Translations under genes and position numbers: made by a program
In this document: piece after piece, positions 1 to 7,097 of the stretch
Numbering within the stretch: position 1 is the stretch's first letter
Layout of the letters: each line of letters opens with the position of its first letter
The notes under the pieces: model-generated
What the model was told of the DNA's origin: nothing
Database searches by the model: none
Seen by the model: the letters and a program-made list of their open reading frames with translations, nothing else
Source: Streptomyces hokutonensis
Lineage (GTDB): Bacteria; Actinomycetota; Actinomycetes; Streptomycetales; Streptomycetaceae
Direction of reading: 5' to 3'
Length of the DNA: 64,000 nucleotides
Assembly: GCF_000376565.1 (NCBI RefSeq)
Contig: NZ_BARG01000041.1
Span: 1 to 64,000, forward strand

Positions 1-843
1 CCCCCACCGGCCCGCACATACCGACTACCTCAAGTCCCCTTCTTTCTTTTCCCAGTTGCAGCAACAGCCGCACACGCAACAGCGTTGACGATCGCCGTCC
101 TGCACCGCGGCACAACCATCCCCGGCTGGGCGCTGGCTTTGACTTCAACTGCCGCTACCGCCTTGGTAGTTGGTACGGCCTACTACGTCGGATCTCTGCT
201 CGGCAGACGTAACAAGGCAACCCGGGACACCCAAACCCAACGCCTCGCCACCTGGACCGAGGAAGCCGTACGAGACGCCTGGGCGGAACGCCGCCGCATC
301 GCCGCCGGCCTCGAATCCACCGTACTGGCCCGCACCGCAGACATGATCGCGGAAGCCCAGGCAGGCCGGCTGGACGCGACAGCGACCCGCGCCCGCGAGG
401 CACTCGCCGCGATGCGCGCCCTCCTGGACGCGGTCCGCGACGGCGACACCGCCGCCGAACTGACCCCACAGCCCACCCTCCAGGCCCTCGACCTGCTCGC
501 CCACCAGTGCCGGGCCACCGGCCGCGACGTGGAGATACGCCTCACCGACCGCGTCCCGGAACGCCTCCCCACCGAGGTCGACCTCACCGCCTACCACGTC
601 GCCGAGACCCTCCTCGCGACCGGCGACACCGAACCCGCCGTACTCGAACTCGACGCGGTCGACGGTACGTTGACGATCACGGCCACCGGTGTGCCACGCG
701 CCGCCGAGCCCGCCGTACGGGACCGGTTGACGGCGCGGATCGCGCCGCTCGGCGGCACCCTGACGACCGGCCGGCCGCCGGGCACGGTCCACCTCCGGCT
801 GCCGCTCACGGCGGTGCCGGACGACGAGGAAAGACAACGATGA
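1..843 (+). CDS. Degenerate two-component histidine kinase, C-terminal part (5' end outside window)
   Basis: The reading frame is open back to base 1, so the TTG at 85 is probably internal and the true start lies upstream. Seen: hydrophobic stretches at about 85-190 (GWALALTSTAATALVV), a helical DHp-like segment with ERRRIAAGLESTVLART, then a weak ATPase-like end with LGGTL and TVHLRLPL. In the HisKA_3 family the first helix carries the phosphoacceptor in a (R)ELHD motif; here the equivalent residues read GLES, so His is replaced by Glu. The N-box (NALKHA) is also missing. The stop overlaps the ATG of the next gene (ATGA), so kinase and regulator are translationally coupled. It probably acts as a pseudokinase or receptor for the adjacent regulator (inference). 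Confidence 0.75.
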   Translation, partial: PPPARTYRLPQVPFFLFPVAATAAHATALTIAVLHRGTTIPGWALALTSTAATALVVGTAYYVGSLLGRRNKATRDTQTQRLATWTEEAVRDAWAERRRIAAGLESTVLARTADMIAEAQAGRLDATATRAREALAAMRALLDAVRDGDTAAELTPQPTLQALDLLAHQCRATGRDVEIRLTDRVPERLPTEVDLTAYHVAETLLATGDTEPAVLELDAVDGTLTITATGVPRAAEPAVRDRLTARIAPLGGTLTTGRPPGTVHLRLPLTAVPDDEERQR

Positions 844-1547
844 GCCTCAGGGTGCTGGTCGTCGACGACCAGGGCATCGTCCGGGCGGGCTTCGCCGCCG
901 TGATCGACGCCGAGGAGGACATGACGGTCGTAGGAGAGGCCGCGGACGGCGCGACGGCGGTGGTGCTCGCCGCCGAGCTGGCCCCCGACGTGGTCGTGAT
1001 GGACGTACGGATGCCGGAACTCGACGGCATCGCCGCGACGAGGATCATCACCGGAAAGGAGAACGCACCGCGCGTCCTGGTGCTCACCACCTTCGACCTG
1101 GACGCGTACGTCTTCGACGCCCTCCGCGCGGGGGCCTCCGGCTTCCTCCTCAAGGACGTGCACGCCTCCGAACTCCTGGACGGAATCCGGGTGGTGGCGA
1201 GCGGCGAGAGCGTGCTGGCGCCGTCGGCGACCCGCCGCCTGATCGGCCACTACGCGTCCGGAGCGGGGACGGGATTCCACTCCACCTCCGGTCCGGACTC
1301 CCCTGGTTCCGGCCCGCGCGAACTCGAAAGCCTCACCGAAAGCCAGCGCAACGTCCTCGGGTTGCTCGCCTCCGGCCTCAACAACGCGGAGATCGCGGGG
1401 GAGTTGGGCATCACGGTCGGCACGGTCAAGTCCCATGTGAACGCCCTGCTGCGCAAACTCGGCCTGCGCGACCGCGTCCAGGCCACGATCCTCGCCTACG
1501 ACCTCGGCATCACGCGCCCGAACCCACCCGGCGCGGACCACCTCTGA
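840..1547 (+). CDS. LuxR/NarL-family two-component response regulator
   Basis: 235 aa. The receiver domain (1-120) has the acidic pair VVDDQ (D9, D10), the phosphorylatable Asp in VVVMDVRMPELDG (D55), the Thr switch in LVLTTFD and the conserved Lys in GFLLKDV (K105). A Ser/Pro/Gly-rich linker (about 138-158) leads to a C-terminal LuxR helix-turn-helix (LTESQRNVLGLLASGLNNAEIA ... VGTVKSHVNALLRKLGLRDR). All phosphorylation residues are intact, unlike the adjacent kinase. The ATG overlaps the kinase stop; longer upstream reading in this frame lies inside the kinase and was not used. A cytoplasmic DNA-binding regulator; targets cannot be read from the sequence. Confidence 0.92.
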   Translation: MSLRVLVVDDQGIVRAGFAAVIDAEEDMTVVGEAADGATAVVLAAELAPDVVVMDVRMPELDGIAATRIITGKENAPRVLVLTTFDLDAYVFDALRAGASGFLLKDVHASELLDGIRVVASGESVLAPSATRRLIGHYASGAGTGFHSTSGPDSPGSGPRELESLTESQRNVLGLLASGLNNAEIAGELGITVGTVKSHVNALLRKLGLRDRVQATILAYDLGITRPNPPGADHL

Positions 1548-1594
1548 CGTTGCCTTCCCGTCCTCTTCCCGTCCTCTCCCCAGGAGCCCATTCC

Positions 1595-1927
1595 ATGACC
1601 GGTACCGATGCTCACGCTGCCCGTTCCCCGCTGCACAGACTGGGCAGGAACCTCCGCAACCCCTTCGCCCTCTCCTACCTCGCACTCTGCGCGGTGCTGC
1701 TCCTCTGGGCGATCGCCGTCAACATCCCCGACGACTCGGACGGGGCCATGGCCGTCGTCGTCCCCCTCATGGCCACCGCCCCGGGCAGCCTCGTCCTTCT
1801 CCCCCTGCCGGGCGGGGCCTGGGTGTTGATCGTCGCGGTCGTCGTCGGGGCACTGGTCAACGCGTTGATCATCGGCTGGTGCGCCCGCGCACTGACCCGC
1901 GGCAACCGCCCGGACGCGACGCGCTGA
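1595..1927 (+). CDS. Small integral membrane protein, resembles SCO4225-type proteins
   Basis: 110 aa with two or three hydrophobic segments (FALSYLALCAVLLLWAIAV; VVVPLMATAPGSLVLL; WVLIVAVVVGALVNALIIGW). ATG at 1595 is chosen because CAGGAG lies 8 nt upstream; a frame start at 1550 has no ribosome site and sits 2 nt after the regulator stop. It follows the regulator on the same strand and may share its transcript. The resemblance to the Streptomyces SCO4225-like membrane family is from memory and uncertain. No catalytic motif. Confidence 0.65.
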   Translation: MTGTDAHAARSPLHRLGRNLRNPFALSYLALCAVLLLWAIAVNIPDDSDGAMAVVVPLMATAPGSLVLLPLPGGAWVLIVAVVVGALVNALIIGWCARALTRGNRPDATR

Positions 1928-1951
1928 CCGCGCGGGGGCGCAGGTGGGGGC

Positions 1952-2341
1952 TCAGGCGCCGCCGTAGCCGACCGAGTGGTCGTCCGGGTCCTCGGTCGCG
2001 TACAGGGTGGGCCCGAGCCGGGCGGCCAGCGCGTCCCCCGCGATGTGGGTGACGGTCACCGTCCCGTCCTCGTTCGACGTCAGCTCCGCGTAGTACCCCA
2101 GTGCCATCCAGTCCATCGGCCGGTGGAAGAAGAACTCGACGGTGTCGTCCGGGTATTCGGCACGCAGCAGGGGCAGCAAGGTCTCCGGGTGGTACTCGGC
2201 CCCCTTCCCACTGAGCACCACGACCACGTGCCCCACGCCCACCCGCCACACCCGCACATGCGCGTAACCGTTCCAGTCCCCCACGGACTGCCAGGGCTCC
2301 TCGTCGCGGATCAACTCTGGATAGACGCTCTCAACTGCCAT
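1952..2341 (-). CDS. Hypothetical protein, about 129 aa
   Basis: Begins MAVESVYPELIRDEEPWQSV; the ATG at 2341 is preferred over upstream in-frame codons (to 2458) because the protein-like composition starts here. Seen: alternating beta-type stretches (YAHVRVWRVGVGHVVVVLSG; TVEFFFHRPMDWMALGYYAEL; GTVTVTHIAGDALAARLG), no signal peptide, no membrane helix. Family not recognised. It is convergent with the small membrane gene at 1595-1927 and divergent from the secreted protein at 2568. Confidence 0.6.
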   Translation of the reverse strand: MAVESVYPELIRDEEPWQSVGDWNGYAHVRVWRVGVGHVVVVLSGKGAEYHPETLLPLLRAEYPDDTVEFFFHRPMDWMALGYYAELTSNEDGTVTVTHIAGDALAARLGPTLYATEDPDDHSVGYGGA

Positions 2342-2567
2342 ACCGCACCCCGTTTCCAGCCACAGCAGCCAGTGGCCATCAGAACAACCATGCTCAGCGC
2401 GGCACGCACGGAACCCTCCGCGAGGATGAACGCTTCTTCCGGTCAGCCGGTCGTTCACTGATCACACACGGTGGTGAATCAACCCGTAATCCTGTAACTG
2501 GACACTACAGGTCGCGGTTGTCCCAGGTACTCATCAGGAGATCACCAGAAAAGGGACTGCCTTGGTC

Positions 2568-3026
2568 ATGCAGTACGTCACCCGCCTCACCACGGCCCTG
2601 GCGGCCGCTGGAGCTCTCGTCCTTGCCGTGCCGACCGGTGCGCAGGCCGGCGCGATCGGTTCAACTCCCGTGCGTACCTTCGAGTACAGCGTGGGCGGCA
2701 TGACGATGAAGATCCCGACGGGCTGTCTGTTCACGCACATCATCCGAGGCAGCGGCCGGAAGATCAGCTACCAGAACGCCGGCGTCGACTGCGCTTTCGT
2801 CGGAGCGCTGAGCAGCGGTTTCTGCAACTGGCGTATCGACTTCACCTATGCCGACACCGAGAACCGGACCTACCGCACATCCCGCGGCACGACACACACC
2901 GAGTGCAAGATCGACCCGATGCGGAACAACTCTCCCCAGAAGCTGCCTCGTTATGGAAAGGCGTGTGCCCGCCTCTATGTCGGCGGAACGCGTCGCGTGA
3001 GCCAGTGTCACAACATCACGAAGTGA
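2568..3026 (+). CDS. Secreted Cys-rich hypothetical protein
   Basis: About 152 aa. N-terminal Sec signal peptide: QYVTRLTT followed by the hydrophobic AALAAAGALVLAV and a likely cleavage after GAQA. The mature part has six cysteines (GCLF, DCAF, FCNW, ECKI, ACAR, QCHN), which could make three disulfides outside the cell. Start is ambiguous: AAAAGGGA at 2549-2556 is 5 nt from a TTG at 2562 but 11 nt from the ATG at 2568; both are in frame and differ by two residues. No family recognised. A small membrane protein gene starts 8 nt after its stop, suggesting a two-gene unit. Confidence 0.7.
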   Translation: MQYVTRLTTALAAAGALVLAVPTGAQAGAIGSTPVRTFEYSVGGMTMKIPTGCLFTHIIRGSGRKISYQNAGVDCAFVGALSSGFCNWRIDFTYADTENRTYRTSRGTTHTECKIDPMRNNSPQKLPRYGKACARLYVGGTRRVSQCHNITK

Positions 3027-3033
3027 GTTGTTC

Positions 3034-3279
3034 ATGATCGAGCAGAACAAAGACCAGGATTCAGATCAGGCGTGGAGAACGCGGCGCCGCCGAGCAGGTA
3101 TCACCGCATTCCTCTCGGGCCTCGTCGCCACGCTCGCCTTCTTCGCCTTCTTCCCCGGTCTGCCGCACGTCATCGACTGGGGGGCAATCCTCGTCTCCCT
3201 CGCCGTGGGCGGACTCGCCCAATGGTGCTGCCAGTCCTGGATCAGCAGATCGGCAAAGGCGAAGGCCGAACACATGTGA
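3034..3279 (+). CDS. Small two-helix membrane protein
   Basis: 81 aa: charged N-terminus (KDQDSDQAWRTRRRR), two transmembrane segments (ITAFLSGLVATLAFFAFF and WGAILVSLAVGGLAQWCC) and a short basic tail. ATG at 3034 has AAGTGAG 7 nt upstream; a TTG at 3028 is possible. Directly downstream of the secreted Cys-rich gene, so probably co-transcribed. Its end overlaps convergently with the subtilase remnant. Function unknown. Confidence 0.6.
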   Translation: MIEQNKDQDSDQAWRTRRRRAGITAFLSGLVATLAFFAFFPGLPHVIDWGAILVSLAVGGLAQWCCQSWISRSAKAKAEHM

Positions 3280-3789
3280 CCGGCGGCGCGGCACTCTTCC
3301 CCTCTTCACTCGACAACCACGTTCGCCGCCAGAGAAGCAGCGCGCCGACTCCCACCACGTAGGCCGCCGCGAAGCTGTTGTCGCCGCACGTCCGGCGGGC
3401 TGGAACGTTCGTACCGCAGGCGAAGAAATCGACCGGGGGCTGGGGTTGCAGAGGACACGAGGCGGGTCGGGCAGGTCGTGGCTGCCGACCGAGAGGACCG
3501 AGGAGAACCGCCACGGGAAGCTCGATACGGCGGTTGCCGGTGGCAGCCACCAGCACGGTGCCGCCGAAATACGCCCGGTCCGCGAGGTCGCTCAAGGCGT
3601 CCCGCAGGTCTGTCTTCGTCGTGGACAGGCTGACGTTCACGATGTCGAAGCCCTGGTCGACCGCCCAGCCCGGCCCGGTGAGCAAGGTCTCCCCTGTGCA
3701 GGAGGACTCCGCGCCCAGCACCCGCAGGCTCGTCAGCTCGCACTCGGGAGCCTGTAGCCGGATGCCCCCGGCGCAGGCGACGCCGAGGC
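3242..3789 (-). pseudogene. Subtilase (S8 peptidase) remnant, frameshifted and N-truncated
   Basis: The minus strand spells a subtilisin-type core from about 3789 downward: VACAGGIRLQAPECEL, then SLRVLGAESSCTGETLL, GWAVDQGFDIVNVSLSTT and TVLVAATGN (oxyanion Asn region). The homologous continuation PWRFSSVLSVGSHDLPD then lies in another frame, and the original frame is restored at PPVDFFACG before GDNSFAAAYVVGVGALLL (Ser box). That is one extra base near 3515-3525 and one missing base in the C-run near 3430-3440. Intact relatives have DGHGHGTACAG; here the sequence is DGLGVACAG, so the catalytic His is lost, and the Asp region is absent. It ends soon after the Ser box. Non-functional. Confidence 0.75.
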
Positions 3790-4545
3790 CGTCGGTCAGA
3801 TGGCTGGGGCCGAAGGTCCGTACGGCCCGCATCATTGGTGATTCCAGGGTCCGTTGCCTGATGGTGACCCAATCGCCGCGCGCGATGTGCCCGAAGTAGG
3901 GATGGGCGGGCGGCGGCACCTTGCCCTCCATCACATCTGGTTGCCGCGGCCGGTCACCTGGTCGTTGAAGCCGACCACCGGCCGGCTCGCCGGCGCGCAC
4001 GGTTCCGCCGTCACCGGCTGGGCCGTGCCGGAATGCCGGGCGAACCACTCCCTGGCGCGGCCGGCGGACGCCAACGGCACGACGAGCATGGGCACTTGGT
4101 CGACGAACTCGCGCCGGACGGCACCGGTGATGTCGCCCAGGTAGGGGTCGTCCGGTCAGAGGCCGGTGAGTTGCAGGCTGACGGCCTTGCCGTCGTCGAT
4201 CAGCTCGTGCACACCCGGAAGACGGCCTCGCGCGGGACCTTCTCCTCGTGGAAGCAGTCAAGGCCGGCGGAGAAGTGGTCGACGGCGTCGGTCACCGCCC
4301 TGACCGCCCGCGGGATGCGCGGCTCGCGGGCGCAGAACAGCCCGGAGAGCACGTGGATGTACGAGCCGGCCGCGCGGGCCCGTTCGGCGATGTCACGGAC
4401 CAGCGCGGGACGCAGCAGCACCTCGCCGCCCGACATCAGGACGAACTCGGGACGACTGTCGACGGCGAACGTCTCGGCGAACCGCAGGAACATCCGCGCC
4501 GGGTGAGCCCGATGGACACGGCAGCACCGGGCACGGACCTGTACG
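3790..4545 (-). pseudogene. Radical SAM/SPASM-like maturase remnant
   Basis: Readable pieces in order on the minus strand: ARMFLRFAETFAVDSRPEFV and LMSGGEVLLRPALVRDIAER (GGE motif of radical SAM cores), GLDCFHEEKVPREAVFRV; then a one-base loss near 4209-4213; HELIDDGKAVSLQLTGL; an in-frame TGA at 4158-4156; DDPYLGDITGAVRREFVDQV and VVGFNDQVTGRGNQ; another one-base shift near 3935; then DVMEGKVPPPAHPYFGHIAR and MMRAVRTFGPSHLTDG. No intact CxxxCxxC cluster motif is readable upstream (4500-4560). The end runs directly into the subtilase remnant, as if a deletion fused the two genes. Radical SAM enzymes beside proteases often mature ribosomal peptides; that role is inference here. Confidence 0.7.
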
Positions 4546-4580
4546 TGCCGCCTGCTGCTCCGCTCATCGGACCGGGGTGG

Positions 4581-4606
4581 ACGGGAGCGGACGACGGGAG
4601 CGGACG
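4581..4606. repeat. Perfect 13-bp tandem duplication
   Basis: ACGGGAGCGGACG occurs twice head to tail (4581-4593, 4594-4606). It lies just upstream (minus-strand sense) of the radical SAM remnant and fits slippage in decaying DNA. Confidence 0.8.
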
Positions 4607-4668
4607 ACAGGACCGGACCGGGGTGTACCCCATCTCGGCGAGCAGGGCGGGCGTTCCCGGGACGTCCT

Positions 4669-4712
4669 TCCGGTGCGTTCCCGACCGGCCTCCGATGCGT
4701 TCCCGACCGGCC
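4669..4712. repeat. 22-bp tandem duplication with one mismatch
   Basis: TCCGGTGCGTTCCCGACC plus GGCC (4669-4690) is followed at once by the same 22 bases with one change (4691-4712). It lies in the gap between the radical SAM remnant and the 610-aa gene. Confidence 0.8.
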
Positions 4713-4789
4713 TAAACCCCTGGCCGTCAACCGCCCCGTGGTGACAGGATCCGCGGCATGACCTATGGAATCGAGTCCTGCCCCACCCG

Positions 4790-6622
4790 ATGAGCGCCCA
4801 GGCAGGCGGTGGAGTCCCCGCCCCTGGGCCCTCCCTGTACGCATACGCGCTGCGCCTGTACCGATCGAAGCCCGACGGTCGACTTCCCCACGGTGGCCAC
4901 CCCTCGCCCGACTCGCCACAGAGGCGCACAGCACTGGGTTGGCGCAAGGCCGAAGCAGGTGTGCGGGAGATCCTCGCTCCCCTGCTGTCCGATCCGGACA
5001 CGGTCCGCGCCGCCGACGAGATCCACCGCAGACTGCACGCGTTGGGCGTTCGGGATCCTCATGTCCAGGCTGCGATCGCCGAGTTGCCCCTGGAAGACGC
5101 GGCGGCAGCCCGTGCTCTCGGCCGCCGTCTGACACGAACCGGCACCAGCACACTGACCGTGAATGTCGGCATCGCGCTCCTGGCTCGCCTCGGTGAGCCG
5201 GAGGACGTGCCGTACCTCAAGGTTCTCGGCCTGCTGAGGGTTCTCGCCCGTCCCGTGGTCGGCGCGCTCACCGCCCTCGACTGCCCGACAGCGGCCCTGG
5301 TGTGGCTGGCCGACCACGCCGAGAGCCGCGCACTGCGCCACCTGATCGACGCGATCGCCGCACGCGATGACCACGAGGCCCGCACCTGGCTGATCAACGC
5401 CCCTCTCGACTCGGGTGCTGTCGGACCTTCCACCGCCCGCAGGATCGCCGAGGCACTCCAACTCGCCGACGTTCTCGGCGAGAAGCAGACGGACACCCGG
5501 GCCGTGGCCCAGGCCGGACGTCTCCTCTCCCGGATGACGGGACTCCGCGACTACCGGCCCGAGATCCTCAGCTACCGACAAGCCGCCACCATCTACAACG
5601 CGTTCGTCGCACGCGCCGGCCAACTGCCGCCGACGCCGGACCACTACGCCATCCTGCTGTCCGTCGCCCTGGACCTGCACAGTGGCCCCAGCGTGCTCCT
5701 CGACTGGCAGCCCGGACAGCGGGAAGCCCTCCTGCACGCCCTCGAAGCCGTCCTGCACAACGAGTCCTGGACAGCCGTCGCGGAGAGCGAGCCCGAAGAC
5801 CCCGCCGAACGCCGCCGGGTCCATTGGCTACGGCGCACGGCACGGCAGCCTTTCCATCGCGCGACGGTCTCCCGGTTCCGGGTGGAGGCCACCGTGCGGG
5901 ACCCGGCGGACCCGGACACGGTCGAGGCACGGGTGTTGATCGACGGTCGGCCCCTGGTACCCGAAGCATTCGGCAAGGGGCCGGCCCACTCCCCCGAGTA
6001 CCTTCTCGACAGCGGTCGCCTACGCGCCGCGGCCGAGCCCCGAGAGGTGCAACTCGCGGAGGCGTACTGCACCGAGGGCTGTTGCGGCGCGCTCTACGTG
6101 ACCATCTGCAGGGAGGGCGACCAGGTGGTGTGGCGTGACTGGCGTCGCCCGCCGTCACGGCAACCCCGCGCGGAGCTCCCCGAGTACCGCTTCGACGCGG
6201 GCGACTACGACGCCGAGATCGAGCGCGCGGAGAACGACCGGACCTGGGCCTGGCCGGCGCGGAACACGGCCCGGTTGATAGCCGCGGGGCTGCGCGAACA
6301 ACCCGGTCTCCTCACCCGGTGGGACGGCCAGGTCGGCTGGATCGGCACCGACTTCCACGACCAGGACTCGACCGCGATCTCCTTCACGTACTGGCCGGGC
6401 CTTGCCGCCGGGCAGCGGGACAAGGACGGCCCCTGGCTGCAGTTCGTCTGGAGTCTCCCCGACGACGGCACGCCTCCCGAGAATCAGGCCGCTACGGCAC
6501 TGCGGCAACTCGCCGAACGGGACCCGAAGACCTACGCCCAGGTCAGGGGAGGCAGCCGCTCGCACGCCGAGGCACTCGGCTTCCCATGGCCCGAACCAGA
6601 AATCCCGGAAGTGAGCACCTGA
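4790..6622 (+). CDS. Large hypothetical protein (610 aa) with a CxxxCC motif
   Basis: Family not recognised. N-terminal about 50 residues are Pro/Gly/Arg-rich. Residues about 100-230 are a run of Leu/Ala helices that could be HEAT-like repeats (VNVGIALLARLGEPEDVPYL, LVWLADHAESRALRHLIDAI). The C-terminal half is beta-rich and Trp-rich, with YCTEGCCGALYVTICREGDQ near residue 425, which could bind a metal. No signal peptide or membrane helix, so probably cytoplasmic. The start is the first ATG of the frame; no strong ribosome site is visible. Codon use is typical for the genome. It is flanked by the decayed locus and a tRNA, so it may be accessory. Confidence 0.75.
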   Translation: MSAQAGGGVPAPGPSLYAYALRLYRSKPDGRLPHGGHPSPDSPQRRTALGWRKAEAGVREILAPLLSDPDTVRAADEIHRRLHALGVRDPHVQAAIAELPLEDAAAARALGRRLTRTGTSTLTVNVGIALLARLGEPEDVPYLKVLGLLRVLARPVVGALTALDCPTAALVWLADHAESRALRHLIDAIAARDDHEARTWLINAPLDSGAVGPSTARRIAEALQLADVLGEKQTDTRAVAQAGRLLSRMTGLRDYRPEILSYRQAATIYNAFVARAGQLPPTPDHYAILLSVALDLHSGPSVLLDWQPGQREALLHALEAVLHNESWTAVAESEPEDPAERRRVHWLRRTARQPFHRATVSRFRVEATVRDPADPDTVEARVLIDGRPLVPEAFGKGPAHSPEYLLDSGRLRAAAEPREVQLAEAYCTEGCCGALYVTICREGDQVVWRDWRRPPSRQPRAELPEYRFDAGDYDAEIERAENDRTWAWPARNTARLIAAGLREQPGLLTRWDGQVGWIGTDFHDQDSTAISFTYWPGLAAGQRDKDGPWLQFVWSLPDDGTPPENQAATALRQLAERDPKTYAQVRGGSRSHAEALGFPWPEPEIPEVST

Positions 6623-6872
6623 CCGGACCCGTCCGGTCAATCCTTGTCCCCCTTGACCCTGCTCGTCGTACTCGGCAGGCGGAGAGTGTCCCCGGCATAC
6701 GGTCTCGGGGGGGGGCAGGTAGTGGCGGGGTCAGAAGGTGACTTCGCCCGGACGACAGGACCATGGCACGCGGCTGGTGCTGGAACCGCCGCCCCGACCC
6801 CCTGCCGTGGTGACACGGTAGGGGCCCTTTTGCCGACCCGGACAGCTCTACGCGGACGCCCTGAACGAAAAG

Positions 6873-6910
6873 CAAAAGCCCCAGGTCACGGCGAGTGAGT
6901 CCTGGGGCTT
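6873..6910 (-). terminator. Intrinsic terminator after tRNA-Thr
   Basis: AGCCCCAGG (6877-6885) pairs with CCTGGGGCT (6902-6910); on the minus strand the stem is followed by TTTTGCTTTT. It lies 8 bp past the tRNA 3' end, so it ends the tRNA transcript. The rest of the gap from 6623 shows only a 9-G run (6707-6715) and no convincing gene. Confidence 0.8.
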
Positions 6911-6917
6911 CCACAGA

Positions 6918-6990
6918 GCCGCCTTCGGGATTCGAACCCGAGACCTACGCATTACGAGTGCGTTGCTCTGGCCATCTGAGCTAAGGCGGC
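6918..6990 (-). tRNA. tRNA-Thr (anticodon CGT)
   Basis: Acceptor arms GCCGCCT and AGGCGGC pair perfectly. D arm TAGCTCAGATGGCCAGAGCA, anticodon stem ACGCA/TGCGT with loop CTCGTAA giving anticodon CGT (reads ACG), T arm GGGTTCGAATCCC. No encoded CCA. Followed by its own terminator. Confidence 0.95.
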
Positions 6991-7097
6991 GCGCTGTCCG
7001 CACCATGGTGCGATCAGCAACGTCGGAAAGTCTACACAGTTTCTGGGGGTGCTCCGTACACCCCCGGGCCGCACCCCCGCCCGCAGCCGCGCCGACG

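Noticed and set aside
6707..6715. Nine-G run as phase-variable tract
   Set aside because: Lies outside any supported gene or promoter.
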